The notes beneath the pieces were generated by a model, which was not told where the DNA came from, searched no databases, and saw nothing but the letters and a program-made list of their open reading frames with translations. A program made the position numbers and the translations under genes. DNA of 15,829 nt from Candidatus Poribacteria bacterium (GTDB lineage: Bacteria; Poribacteria; WGA-4E; WGA-3G), in contig VXZL01000651.1 of NCBI GenBank assembly GCA_009845505.1, positions 1-15,829 on the forward strand, read 5' to 3'. This document shows positions 1 to 7,913 of the stretch, piece after piece. Numbering within the stretch: position 1 is the first letter of the stretch; every line of letters starts with the position of its first letter.

Positions 1-580
1 CATCACGATACACAGATAAACCAATCCTTAAAGCAAACTTCCTATCTACTGAATTGAGGCAAGTTATCTTCAAAAGATAAGGTTCTCCGTCGTCCGGGTA
101 AAACTCGTAATTAGGCACGGGAAACTCAATCCACATGCGTGCTCCATATTCGGATATCCGTAGCGTTGCCTCAAGAGATTCAGGATTCTTAAGTGGTTGT
201 AAAATACGAAATCGGGAATTCTCGCTAACGCAGGCGTGTTTATTCCTTAATGTTCCCAATATACTATCAAGCATCTCATGGTGTTGGACAAGTTTATAGC
301 CCTGTTGGCGTCCTCTGTATCTCTCTCGCCCAAAGCCATTACTGACAGCGGCGATTAGTATAGGGGCTTTCTTCACAGAATCAACTAAATTCCCGTGGCT
401 AACTCCGCCTGACTCTGAGGGATCCCGCACTATGAGGTTTAAGTATTTATTGGATCCTAAGTATCCGTTGTCTTTCTTCCAAATCGAAAAATTAGGAATT
501 AACTGACGAAGTTCGTCGATAGATCCGCTCCATGCTTCTGAGTGCCGGCCTTGCCAGTTTCCCTTCCATATTCTATTCAT
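1..580 (-). CDS. Partial protein, possibly DUF932-like (phage/plasmid type); 3' end outside window
   Basis: The frame is open from an ATG at 580-578 to the window edge, giving 193 residues without a stop and without its C-terminus. An SD (AGGAGAAG) lies 9 bases before the ATG, which supports the start. The product has no signal peptide or membrane segment. A segment around residues 155-190 (ending LKITCLNSVDRKFALRIGLS) and an earlier YKLVQHHEMLDSILGTL resemble, from memory, DUF932 proteins of phages, plasmids and genomic islands, which have similar 'NSVDG' and 'HxxxLD' stretches. Function in that family is unknown. The gene sits beside repeat debris, so it may be part of an accessory segment. 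The coding call is solid; the family call is tentative. Confidence 0.7.
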   Translation of the reverse strand, partial: MNRIWKGNWQGRHSEAWSGSIDELRQLIPNFSIWKKDNGYLGSNKYLNLIVRDPSESGGVSHGNLVDSVKKAPILIAAVSNGFGRERYRGRQQGYKLVQHHEMLDSILGTLRNKHACVSENSRFRILQPLKNPESLEATLRISEYGARMWIEFPVPNYEFYPDDGEPYLLKITCLNSVDRKFALRIGLSVYRD

Positions 581-649
581 AGAATGTTTCTTCTCCTCGG
601 ATGTTTTGTAGTGGGTCTGTATGAGAAAAAAACAGATTAGGTAATCGAC

Positions 650-665
650 GGGCAATAAATTGCCC
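650..665. repeat. Small perfect hairpin GGGCAAT-AA-ATTGCCC
   Basis: A 7-base perfect inverted repeat with a 2-base spacer lies in the non-coding stretch upstream of the 1-580 gene. A minus-strand frame (running to about 573) crosses it and overlaps the ATG of that gene, but its content is repeat-derived and it is not called as a gene. The hairpin has no following T-tract, so it is not a convincing terminator. It looks like one copy of a short dispersed repeat; a genome-wide count would settle that. Confidence 0.45.
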
Positions 666-714
666 TACTACAAACGCATTATTCTCTGATACTTCATTTA
701 TCGGGCAAATCCTG

Positions 715-840
715 TAGGACTTACGCAATCCCTCTTAGACTCCGCTTGAGAAGGAGATTTAGAGGATTTAAGGAATGGAAATTTCTGCTCTTTGCGTCTA
801 AACGTCCGATATTTACGTAATTTGCGTAAGTCTTGATCCT
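715..840. repeat. MITE-like inverted-repeat element
   Basis: ACTTACGCAA at 719-728 is repeated as a perfect inverted copy, TTGCGTAAGT, at 822-831. The outer flanks also match partly (TAGG before the left arm, AGGAT in the complement of the right arm). Inside is an imperfect hairpin at about 731-765. The element is about 115-125 bp and has no coding capacity. Its right arm coincides with the point where the DUF4258-like remnant stops resembling its family, which suggests insertion or recombination there. I see no clear target-site duplication. Confidence 0.5.
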
Positions 841-932
841 ACTTCAGATTGTATTTCTGTGTGGATCGAATTCCTGATGGTTTCTTCAGTCCATTCAATC
901 TTGATTCTGGCCCGGTCAGGTCTTTGCCGCAT
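813..932 (-). pseudogene. DUF4258-like gene remnant
   Basis: A 39-codon frame runs from ATG 932-930 to TAA 815-813. It opens with MRQRPDRARIKIEWTEETI, which resembles the conserved core (RPDR.xIKxEWIExxI) of DUF4258-type small proteins, often classed as toxin-like. The frame is open further upstream to about 967, with no SD before the ATG. After residue 30 the sequence runs into the inverted-repeat element (right arm 822-831) and loses the family's expected C-terminal half. I read this as a broken copy. The family match is from memory and needs a profile search. Confidence 0.35.
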
Positions 933-1010
933 GTGCAGAAAATATTGCGTCGATTTCAAGTTTGTGGCACCTCAATCAAATTCAAGTGAAAATTCAAGTT
1001 TTTCAAGATA

Positions 1011-2417
1011 TTACGCAAGTTGAAATGCGCGTTGTCTATAGAGGTGCTCAAACAAATTCCCTTCATGCGGACTGTCCCAAGAGATCTGATTCGTCGGGAC
1101 AGCACCCAAATTAAGTCGATCAATGAGCGGTGTAGCCACGAGATCTCGTCTTAATGCTGCGTCTTCCGTAATCGCCGTAGCAACCAGCGTTGCCCCCATA
1201 GATTCGACTAACTCTGTCGATGACACTTCAACAACACTCACAAACGGAAACGGGAATTCCGTATTCGCCAACGGATGTTCCGCATCCTCACACCAGATAA
1301 CGGTCGGTCTGAGGAAGGTACACCCATCTAATTCAACAACGCGATCACCGGTTGTTAATTCCGTTGCCCCGGGTTCTTTGAGATGACGGTCGATCAACGA
1401 CGAGATACCGTAGGCAGCTTTCGGATTCGCCCACGCTGCGATGCCTGCATCTGGATCATCCAGCGGTTTCGGTTCAATGCGTGCCAAGCGTTCTGCCAAC
1501 GCTTCGGCAATTTCACGTCCGTGTGCGGTTACCCACACACCAGAGGCGTTAATACAGGACCTGCCCCCGTTCTTGGCGACCGATTCCACAATGAGATCAA
1601 GATACTGCTCCCAATTGTTCTGTTTGCTTTCGTGGATGACGATCTTGCTGCGTCCCGGTCCGTGAATCTCAACACGAGGTGTGTTCACCCACGGGGCGAC
1701 AGTGGCTCCACCGCCGAAAAGCATAGAACGTCCGCATCGAGACAGGATTTCGTTGGCACCGGTATAATCGGTAGGATAGAAACTGAACCCCCCTGCGGGA
1801 GCACCTGCCGCGATAAACGCTTGTGCGATACGATACGGAGTCCACGGCTCCTCGCGCCCTGGTTTTAGGACAAGCGGGACTTTCAACGGAATCGCAGGCA
1901 CCCACAACGAATGCACACCTGGCGAATTGCTCGGTAACACAGCACCGAGTGAGTCTGTTTCGCAGACGTAACTCAACGTCCGTCCGTTTTGAGTGCCCCA
2001 ACCTATATCAAGGACTCGTAGATCCAAGCCGCGGGTGAGTCCGTCTAAGACCGTATCTATGTTTTCCAAAACCCCTTGAATCTTGAGCAGATTCTGTTGG
2101 CAGAGGGCTTCAGGTAAGCCCGTTGTCCCGGATACTTGTTGGATATAATCTGTCGGGGATTGTTCAGGACCGTCAAGTGGCAGCGTCGCCGTTGTGAAAA
2201 GGCGCGCTGCCGCCTTGCAAATAGAGATCAATTCAGCAACCGAACGTTGCCCAAGTGCCTCTTTTTGGAGACCGATGTCAACGAGGTCCTTCGCTATCAA
2301 TCCACGGTTGGCTTGGCTCACCTCGACTAAAGGTTCGCCTGTTTTAATATGTGTCACGCTAACGGTGTTCAGACTTCTGTAAGAACGTCCGGCGCGTAAA
2401 ATTGGGATATGTATCAT
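1011..2417 (-). CDS. ALDH-superfamily acyl reductase, EhpG/LuxC-like in role
   Basis: The 468-residue protein has the aldehyde dehydrogenase fold. A cofactor-site segment LVLKPGREEPWTP (182-194) corresponds to the family's 'KPa..tP' motif, PSNSPG (162-167) matches the oxyanion-hole region, and NGGRSC (283-288) carries the catalytic Cys288. The general-base Glu normally found in 'ELGGK' is absent; the matching segment reads IHGPGRSK (251-258). CoA-acylating and acyl-reducing members also lack this Glu, so reduction of an acyl thioester to an aldehyde is more likely than aldehyde oxidation. The ATG lies one base after the TAA of the upstream propeller gene, so translation is probably coupled. 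It is the last gene of the run that holds the adenylating enzyme at 4322-5395, its likely partner. Family confidence is high; substrate unknown. Confidence 0.8.
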   Translation of the reverse strand: MIHIPILRAGRSYRSLNTVSVTHIKTGEPLVEVSQANRGLIAKDLVDIGLQKEALGQRSVAELISICKAAARLFTTATLPLDGPEQSPTDYIQQVSGTTGLPEALCQQNLLKIQGVLENIDTVLDGLTRGLDLRVLDIGWGTQNGRTLSYVCETDSLGAVLPSNSPGVHSLWVPAIPLKVPLVLKPGREEPWTPYRIAQAFIAAGAPAGGFSFYPTDYTGANEILSRCGRSMLFGGGATVAPWVNTPRVEIHGPGRSKIVIHESKQNNWEQYLDLIVESVAKNGGRSCINASGVWVTAHGREIAEALAERLARIEPKPLDDPDAGIAAWANPKAAYGISSLIDRHLKEPGATELTTGDRVVELDGCTFLRPTVIWCEDAEHPLANTEFPFPFVSVVEVSSTELVESMGATLVATAITEDAALRRDLVATPLIDRLNLGAVPTNQISWDSPHEGNLFEHLYRQRAFQLA

Positions 2418-2418
2418 T

Positions 2419-3114
2419 TTACCATGTAATTTTCGCTACCCATCCAGACGAGGCATCGCAGTAGAGGAAATCGTCACCGTAGATGGATAACCCATGCGGT
2501 TCGGGACAATCTTCGGGAACCTCAATCACATCAAGCGGCGTGCCGTCATTAAGATCAAGTTTGACGATAACCCTATCAGAAGTATGCGTTGACCAAAGTC
2601 CATCTTCAACGCGAATCATGCCGTGTCCGCGTCCGTGAGGCAACGGGAGCGTTTTTTGGACAGACCAATCCGAAATTCTCATCTTATGCGTGACCTGATT
2701 CTTAAGCGTTTGGACCCATAAGTGTCCTTCATCGTAGTGGTCGTATTCGATCCCGTGTGTTCCGCCGCCATCGGGTATTGGATAGCGTCCGAGGGTTTCA
2801 CCGGTTTCAGGATCGACTTTGAAAACCTCGCCTGTCTCAGCATCTGTATCCCGGACGGGACGCCAACGTGCGCCAGATCCATTCGCGGCTAACCAGAGCG
2901 CGCCATCACCGGACGTCATTCCGCTCGTGTTGGAAGATTCGCTCGGAATGTCGCGGATGAGTTTCGGCACGGTATAATCCTCGTCCGCTGTGATTTCAAC
3001 CAAGGCGACCCTATCGGTAATCTGATCGACGATCCACAAACCTTCTTCTGTAACTTGTAAACCGTTGGGCACCGAATAGGGAGATCGGAAAACTTTCTCA
3101 ATTTTCGTTATCAT
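2419..3114 (-). CDS. Small beta-propeller protein, SMP-30/Vgb (streptogramin lyase)-like
   Basis: The 231-residue protein shows repeated blade-like strands: VPNGLQVTEEGLWIVDQ, GALWLAANG, GTHGIEYDHYDEGHLWVQ, GHGMIRVEDGLWSTHTSD and EPHGLSIYGDDFLYCDA. The recurrent 'HG...LW' pattern resembles gluconolactonase/SMP-30 and virginiamycin B lyase propellers. It is shorter than the usual 290 or so residues, so it may form fewer blades. No signal peptide is visible, so it is probably cytoplasmic. A TTG two codons upstream (3120) is possible, but AAGGAG sits 7 bases before the ATG at 3114 and only 1 base before the TTG, so ATG is chosen. It begins 2 bases after the stop of the selenoprotein-like gene. 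It may be a lactonase, a lyase or a binding protein; no catalytic residue set is certain. Confidence 0.75.
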   Translation of the reverse strand: MITKIEKVFRSPYSVPNGLQVTEEGLWIVDQITDRVALVEITADEDYTVPKLIRDIPSESSNTSGMTSGDGALWLAANGSGARWRPVRDTDAETGEVFKVDPETGETLGRYPIPDGGGTHGIEYDHYDEGHLWVQTLKNQVTHKMRISDWSVQKTLPLPHGRGHGMIRVEDGLWSTHTSDRVIVKLDLNDGTPLDVIEVPEDCPEPHGLSIYGDDFLYCDASSGWVAKITW

Positions 3115-3116
3115 AT

Positions 3117-4291
3117 TCAAACTCCTTTTTCGTGTTTATCTACTTGTGCTAAAGAGGTCTTTAGCCACTTTAAATATTCGGATTTCCGTTCTTTCGTGAT
3201 TGGAAAGGATTTGATAAACTCGTTTGTCGGTAGATGTTGAATAAATGCCAGTTCCGGTGTCAGAATCAGGGAATCAACTGGATAAACAAAGTGTTCTTGG
3301 AGTTTCATAGCGAGTGTAGCCGCGGCGGTCCCTTTCGCGCTATCTTGAAGTTCCGGCAATTCTCTAAGTAAAACCCATGTATTGACAAACTTTGTGTTGA
3401 GCAGCTTAATGACTTTCGATGTGGAGAGCGGACCCGCTCTCAAAATTTTACCGCTCCCTCAGCACGATTCATCATCAAGTGCACCAAATAAAACTAACGC
3501 ATGGATGGGACGATTTGTTGCTTTCGCGAGTTCAATGGCATCTTCAATCGGGACCCACTCAATTTTAGCAAACTTGTAGAACGCAGTCATTAGTTTTTTG
3601 CGGGCTGCTTCAGCAGGGATGGCTGTTTCCCATGCTATCTCGCGTACAGGTACGCTTGATAAAGTGAAGAGTTCCATGCGCGGAATAAAAGCCATGTCTG
3701 CTGCCCTGAAAGCATTAACATCTACATTGCTATTGCGTGATGGAAGAAACAGAGAAAACTTAATAACTGCTCCTTCCTTTCGATTCAGTAACAGGCACCC
3801 TGCAAACTGCGCTGGCAGCAACGGATACCCGACGCGTCCAACACGAACTGCGCATGAATTCGGAAGACAATCTCGGCGTAATTGGGCGAAATCGCCCGTA
3901 AACATGCTTTTAACCCTTCAGCTCTCTGTGTTCTGTGGGAAAAGATGGTGATCTCCGTTGTTGCACCCGAGTGAAACTGACAGAGGAAAGGAAGAATCCC
4001 TTCCGAATCAAGTTCCCAAATATCCCCTACATTAACAGTCGAAGGCGGTAGAAAAACTTGAAAATCCTTCGTGCGATAGTCCTTCAGCGGGTGTACAGGT
4101 TGCAGATCAAACAACTCTAATGCTTGATCCCACTCCATATCCACCGGCTCTGGCCATTTCGCTTTGAGCCTATCGAACTGTTCTTGTGTGGGCTGATGCA
4201 AGTTGTACGTGGAATCCACAATTGGTTCCCAGTATGCTTGTACTTGCACACTCGCTGTACTGCTAAGAACATTGCTAAAGTCCACTATCAC
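3117..4291 (-). CDS. Thioredoxin-fold protein with in-frame TGA (probable selenocysteine) and one frameshift
   Basis: Three open pieces read as one 391-residue protein. Piece 1 (4291 to about 3830) starts at a GTG with AGGAGAG 8 bases upstream and ends sensibly at ...FRIHAQFVLDAS. The reading then moves by -1 at 3828-3832 into piece 2, beginning GYPLLPAQFAGCLLLNRKEG. Piece 2 ends DDESC at TGA 3461-3459, and piece 3 continues in the same frame as GSGKILRAGPLS to TGA 3119-3117. The merged residue 278 would be Sec in Cys-Sec-Gly-Ser-Gly. The surroundings look thioredoxin-like: strand PIHALVLFGA just before the motif, and YPVDSLILTPE as a likely cis-Pro strand after it. No signal peptide is seen. 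A hairpin resembling a bacterial SECIS follows the TGA. It starts 30 bases after the adenylating enzyme's stop and ends 2 bases before the propeller start. Alternatives are two separate genes with piece 3 starting at TTG 3443, or a decayed gene. The frameshift may be an assembly error or a real mutation. Confidence 0.65.
3424..3461 (-). promoter_or_regulatory. Candidate bacterial SECIS element downstream of in-frame TGA
   Basis: Reading the minus strand, TGA at 3461-3459 is followed after 17 bases by the hairpin GAGAGCG-GGTC-CGCTCTC (3441-3424): 7 perfect base pairs closing a 4-base GGTC loop. The loop begins 24 bases after the TGA. Published bacterial SECIS models call for a loop some 16-37 bases from the UGA with a G in its first two positions, and the E. 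coli fdhF loop is also GGUC. A T lies at the stem base, near where fdhF has its bulged U. The hairpin is within coding sequence, as bacterial SECIS elements are. Confidence 0.65.
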
Positions 4292-4321
4292 CTTATTTTC
4301 TCTCCTGTTTGTTAGGACGAC

Positions 4322-5395
4322 TTAGTAAACACCAACAACAACACTCTCTTGAAATTCTGTGAGCAAACGAAGATTTTCAACGCCGTCCCAAGGGTATTCC
4401 GGAATCGGTTCGGCGCGTTCGGCTTCGTCACGCTCCAAAAAACGGGGCATGAAAAATTCTTTCGTTAGCGTTGTGAGTATGACGCGTCCGGTTTCGCCGT
4501 AATCGACAGTTTCCTCTGGGTTTTCGGGGTTGACCAATTCAATGACAGCGCGCGGTTGCGGCGGATAGTAGATAATAGCATAGTTATCTGCCGGATCAAA
4601 CGGTTTACAAGTGGCTAATCCCATGAGGGTATTCCCATAAGTCGGAATAAAGTCAATACCGGGAACAAGCTCCTCGCGAGCAAAGCGATGGAACTGGGCA
4701 TCCATCTCCGTGCCGCCACAAAAAATACCTTTGATACCCACCTTTGGCAAGGCAATTTTTTCGCACAGTGCCTCCAGTAGTTTTGGTGTTGTGAAGAGAC
4801 ATTGAACGTTTTCGTGGGCACGCAACACGTTGAGTGCCTGCGATATGACATGGTTTTTATACGCGTCCAGTTCCTCATTTTTTCCGTAACGCACGAGTTG
4901 GTTCACCCAACGTGGATCGAGATCTACATGGAAACAGATACCTCCGCGATGCTGTGCCAGATGCTCAACAGCGAGTCGTAAACGCCGCGGACCCGTCGGA
5001 CCCAACATCAGCCAATCGCTACCGGGTGGAAAGCCTTCGTCAGACAGCGTTTTACTGAACAGTTCATAGTCAATATGAAAATCGCGAATGCTAATCCGAG
5101 ACTTTGGGACACCTGTCGAGCCACCCGTTTCAAAGACGTAAATAGGTTCGTTGGCGTAAGCCTTCGGCACCCAGCGACGCACAGGTCCCCCGCGGAGCCA
5201 TTCGTCTTGGAAATGCCCAAGACACTTGAGGTCGGCATAGCTGCCAATCTCTTTTCTCGGATTAAAGTCGAGGTTTTCTGCGAATTCCAGCCAGAAGGGA
5301 GATCCCGTCTTTGGACTGAAGTGCCATTTGACAATTTCCCGGACGTGTGCATCAAGTGCTTTTTGGGCTTCAGTAATTTTTCGGGTAAGGTTCAT
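4322..5395 (-). CDS. Stand-alone adenylating enzyme (ANL superfamily, EhpF-like, no C-terminal lid domain)
   Basis: The 357-residue protein has the ANL phosphate-binding loop [12 protein letters not shown] (89-100), an A5-like YGNTLMGL (253-260) and an A7-like [11 protein letters not shown] (299-309). It ends about 45 residues later, without the roughly 100-residue C-terminal lid domain of acyl-CoA synthetases. The phenazine enzyme EhpF (griseoluteate pathway of Pantoea agglomerans), as I recall it, has a similar size and the same absence, and passes its acyl-adenylate to an ALDH-type partner. LuxE acyl-protein synthetases work on a similar principle. I infer activation of a carboxylic acid with ATP for reduction by the product of 1011-2417. 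The ATG overlaps the stop of the upstream propeller gene by 4 bases (ATGA), so coupling is likely. No membrane segment is seen. Substrate unknown. Confidence 0.8.
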   Translation of the reverse strand: MNLTRKITEAQKALDAHVREIVKWHFSPKTGSPFWLEFAENLDFNPRKEIGSYADLKCLGHFQDEWLRGGPVRRWVPKAYANEPIYVFETGGSTGVPKSRISIRDFHIDYELFSKTLSDEGFPPGSDWLMLGPTGPRRLRLAVEHLAQHRGGICFHVDLDPRWVNQLVRYGKNEELDAYKNHVISQALNVLRAHENVQCLFTTPKLLEALCEKIALPKVGIKGIFCGGTEMDAQFHRFAREELVPGIDFIPTYGNTLMGLATCKPFDPADNYAIIYYPPQPRAVIELVNPENPEETVDYGETGRVILTTLTKEFFMPRFLERDEAERAEPIPEYPWDGVENLRLLTEFQESVVVGVY

Positions 5396-6846
5396 TGCTT
5401 CTCTTCTATTGCAATCAAAGTATTGCGGGTTACGATGTAAAGCACACCGTCTTTCGCGACAGGTGTCGTATAGACAGCACTGCCCAGGTTCGTTTCAAAC
5501 AGCACTTGTTTTGTTTTCCCTGTTTTTAGGATAACCACATCACCGTCTTCGTCGCCGAGGTAAACCTTGCCATCTACAACGTAAGGCGAACCCCAAATGG
5601 CAGCGAAGGTGTCATGTTTCCAATAAAGGTCCCCGGTGCTCACATCTAAACAGTAGAGGAAACCACTCAAATCCGAAATATAGAGGAGTCCATCCGCAAT
5701 CGCTACAGTGGACATCGTACGATTGAACTGCTCATCACCGAGGTGCCAGACCCCCGCCGTTTCGGTAACATCACCGGTTTGTGAGGCATCAATACACCAG
5801 AGGTGTCCTACGCCTTCGCCGTGTTCTGGATCTTGACCGACAGCAACAAAGACCTTGCCATCATAAACGACAGGCGTTGAGATAATATTATTGCGTGTAC
5901 CACGACCACCGAGTTCCCAAACAGAATCTTTCGGATTACAATCAAACTTCCAGATGATGTCCCCGGTTTCCGGCGCAAAAGCGTAGACCCAACCATCGCC
6001 GCCGGGGATGATAACTTGTGGAACACCATTGATAACACCGTAAGCCGGATTCGACCACTGCCCGTGCAGTATATCTTCCCCAGGGGAGGCATCCTCCCAG
6101 ACGAGTTCACCCGTGTTTTTGTTTAAAGCGATAAAGGATGGAGCATCAGGTGAGGGAATGTGGATGTGTCCTTCATCAACGCCGTTACTCGTTTCTAAAA
6201 AGAGAAGGTCACCAACAGCAAGTGGCGAACAGGTCGCGAGGTTGTGCGGGAAGACATCCAACTCGTCCATCATATCGTAACTCCAAATGATGTCGGCATC
6301 AATCTCACTTGTTTCTGTTTCTTCTGTAAAGGGCCCGTCGTTTTCACCATCGAGAAAGCCTTCAGTATCAATACAGACGACTTCACACCGATTGGAGACG
6401 TAGTAAAGCCGATCACCTTCAATATACGGTGTGGAACAGATGCCTTGTAGGGGCCAGTCGTTGACCCGTCCTGAAGTGAGTTTCGTATGAGTTGATTGCC
6501 AGAGGAATTCGCCATCAGATTCGTTAAACGCCTTGATGACACCGCGATCGCCGGTCAGTTTCGGATTACGGAGTGCTTTGTTGTTCGTTCCGACAAAAAC
6601 CTTTCCACCAATGATAAGCGGTCCCGCGTAACTTTGCGAACCAAGTTCTGCTGTCCATTTAATGTTTTCGCCGGTTTCCATATCCCAACTCGCCGGAACA
6701 TTTTTTTCGTCAGAGACCATATTACGGCTTAACGTACCACCCCATAGGGCAATCTCTGTTCCTGCGGAAGCAGTAGATACCGCAAACACGAGAAGCACTG
6801 CAAGTTTTATAATGTCGGTAAATCGTGATTTCCAAAGAGGTTTCAA
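5392..6846 (-). CDS. Secreted PQQ-like (BamB-type) beta-propeller protein
   Basis: The 484-residue protein starts at TTG 6846 with AAGGAG 8 bases upstream; no ATG is available nearby. An N-terminal signal peptide (basic n-region, then [16 protein letters not shown]) predicts export. The rest is made of PQQ-like blades with the repeating pattern 'hGxhYhxxxxGxhxAhxxxTGxhhWxxD', for example [17 protein letters not shown] and [16 protein letters not shown] near the C-terminus. These repeats form an eight-bladed propeller in BamB and in quinoprotein alcohol dehydrogenases, but I see no clear disulphide or metal-ligand set proving an enzyme. A segment [13 protein letters not shown] has a close counterpart (CIDATGTGDVTQT) in the propeller at 7914-9269, so the two are paralogues. 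Its stop overlaps the start of the adenylating enzyme. Confidence 0.85.
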   Translation of the reverse strand: MKPLWKSRFTDIIKLAVLLVFAVSTASAGTEIALWGGTLSRNMVSDEKNVPASWDMETGENIKWTAELGSQSYAGPLIIGGKVFVGTNNKALRNPKLTGDRGVIKAFNESDGEFLWQSTHTKLTSGRVNDWPLQGICSTPYIEGDRLYYVSNRCEVVCIDTEGFLDGENDGPFTEETETSEIDADIIWSYDMMDELDVFPHNLATCSPLAVGDLLFLETSNGVDEGHIHIPSPDAPSFIALNKNTGELVWEDASPGEDILHGQWSNPAYGVINGVPQVIIPGGDGWVYAFAPETGDIIWKFDCNPKDSVWELGGRGTRNNIISTPVVYDGKVFVAVGQDPEHGEGVGHLWCIDASQTGDVTETAGVWHLGDEQFNRTMSTVAIADGLLYISDLSGFLYCLDVSTGDLYWKHDTFAAIWGSPYVVDGKVYLGDEDGDVVILKTGKTKQVLFETNLGSAVYTTPVAKDGVLYIVTRNTLIAIEEKQ

Positions 6847-6878
6847 TTGAATGACTCCTTCTTGAGTGGTTATTAGCC

Positions 6879-6990
6879 ATTGGCTATCAACTGTCAGCTT
6901 TCAGTAAAGAGGACTTTGATTTTTGAAAACCCACCTTACTGACTGCCGAAAGCAATCCGAAGGATTGCGCCCTGACTGCTGACAGCCAAT
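6879..6990. repeat. REP-like element with hairpins
   Basis: The 143-base gap between the lipoprotein and the second propeller is mostly repeat-like. ATTGGCT at 6879 and GTCAGC at 6893-6898 are mirrored by GCTGACAGCCAAT at 6978-6990, an imperfect long inverted repeat. Inside is a perfect hairpin, GCAATCC-GAA-GGATTGC (6952-6968). The right arm abuts the stop codon of the lipoprotein gene. There is no T-tract, so its use as a terminator is doubtful, though it could stabilise the mRNA end or reduce downstream expression. Confidence 0.5.
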
Positions 6991-7910
6991 TACCATACTT
7001 TTAGATTGTCGTAATGGATATTAGCCGGGGAGTAGCCGTAGATACCGGGGCTTCCCTCGTGATTTGGTAATGGATCTTCAGCAGTGATCGTCCATGTTTC
7101 CGGTTCAGGTTCGCCGCTGCGCCAGACCTTGCCACGGATGATTGCTTTATTCTCCGTCGTCTCTACCATCATTTTCATTGTATACCAGACATCCGTCTCC
7201 CACGAGAAGTCAATTGTTTTTGCCATCCGTAAGTCTGATGCCCAGGAACGAATTTGCAGGCGCTGGCGGCTGCACTGCATCTCCACTGTACAGCGGTTTG
7301 CAATGAGTCCCATGTCCGGCAGTCTGCGTTTGTTTCTTGTTCCCATCAGGTCGACTTGGATTTGATAATTCTTCATTGTCGAGGGGCCCAGGAAAACATT
7401 AGACCGGTCTAAACCGACTCTGGCAGGGGTTTTGACTAAAACCTTATTACCCTCTATCTCACGCACAAAGAATTTGCCAGTCGATCCGATCCAGTGAACT
7501 GGTGATTTTTCGAGTTCGATTGTCTCAAAATCTTCTGTCCACGGCAGCGATGGAATGACGCGAACACGCGCTGTTGCCTTTATATCGCCCGATTGAACGG
7601 TAACCGTGCCTGCATGTGCGCCCGCACTTTTATCGGGTGTGAAGCGTCCGTCTTGAAGTGTACCCATCAAGCCAGCTGATGTCCATTCTATAGGCGCTAC
7701 TGCACCTGTCTGTTTTCCATCTACATCAAAACCGATAACGCTAAATTCGACCGGTTCCCCAGAGGTGAGTTTCTCAGCAGGTGCAATCAGGAGCGAGACA
7801 GCTGGAGCCGTTGACCTCTCCACAGGTTCTGGTGTTATCTCTTTGCTGGCACAACCAATAACAAGAACGCACACAATCAAAACAGCATAGATTGGGATAA
7901 AATTTCTCAT
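6990..7910 (-). CDS. Lipoprotein with Ig-like and concanavalin-like domains
   Basis: The 306-residue protein begins with a short basic region, a hydrophobic stretch and a lipobox ending VIGC (Cys20), so it should be lipid-anchored after signal peptidase II cleavage. Residues about 37-118 read as a bacterial Ig-like domain (LLIAPAEKLTSGEPVEFSV, a GxF-T-P motif, then GTVTVQSGDIKATARVRV). Residues about 125-306 resemble a concanavalin-like beta-sandwich of the LamG/DUF1080 kind, with WTEDFE at the start and IHYDNLKVW at the end. The ATG lies 3 bases after the stop of the upstream propeller, with AAGGA about 10 bases before it. The pairing suggests a surface complex with the propellers. No enzyme active site is evident. 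Confidence 0.8.
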   Translation of the reverse strand: MRNFIPIYAVLIVCVLVIGCASKEITPEPVERSTAPAVSLLIAPAEKLTSGEPVEFSVIGFDVDGKQTGAVAPIEWTSAGLMGTLQDGRFTPDKSAGAHAGTVTVQSGDIKATARVRVIPSLPWTEDFETIELEKSPVHWIGSTGKFFVREIEGNKVLVKTPARVGLDRSNVFLGPSTMKNYQIQVDLMGTRNKRRLPDMGLIANRCTVEMQCSRQRLQIRSWASDLRMAKTIDFSWETDVWYTMKMMVETTENKAIIRGKVWRSGEPEPETWTITAEDPLPNHEGSPGIYGYSPANIHYDNLKVW

Positions 7911-7913
7911 AGG

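Larger units (their letters stand above)
581..1010. other. Intergenic stretch of repeat and gene debris
   Basis: No intact gene is visible in this 430-base stretch. It holds the SD of the 1-580 gene (587-594), the hairpin at 650-665, the MITE-like element and the DUF4258-like remnant. Near 976-1008 the motif AATTCAAGT occurs twice in tandem (about 979-987 and 991-999), just past the stop of the acyl reductase gene. No convincing terminator with a T-tract is seen for the minus-strand operon that ends at 1011. Confidence 0.5.

Noticed and set aside
573..714. Minus-strand open frame with ...NNAFVVGQFIARRLPN... ending just at the start of the 1-580 gene
   Set aside because: It runs through the hairpin repeat and has no SD or clear start. 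Its stop overlaps the next ATG, which would suit a leader peptide, but the sequence looks repeat-derived.
1383..1868. Plus-strand frame of 161 codons inside the acyl reductase gene
   Set aside because: Antisense to a well-supported ALDH-fold gene, with Cys- and Arg-rich composition typical of shadow frames.
3117..3443. Separate gene starting at TTG 3443
   Set aside because: A GGAG lies about 10 bases upstream, so it is possible, but the product would lack the first half of a thioredoxin fold and the upstream piece would end inside the redox motif. One gene with readthrough explains both.
3598..3951. Plus-strand frame of 117 codons opposite the selenoprotein-like gene
   Set aside because: It is antisense to sequence with clear protein character, has no recognisable domain, and is best read as a shadow.
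6952..6968. Hairpin GCAATCC-GAA-GGATTGC as an intrinsic terminator
   Set aside because: No T-tract follows on either strand, and the hairpin lies within a repeat element.
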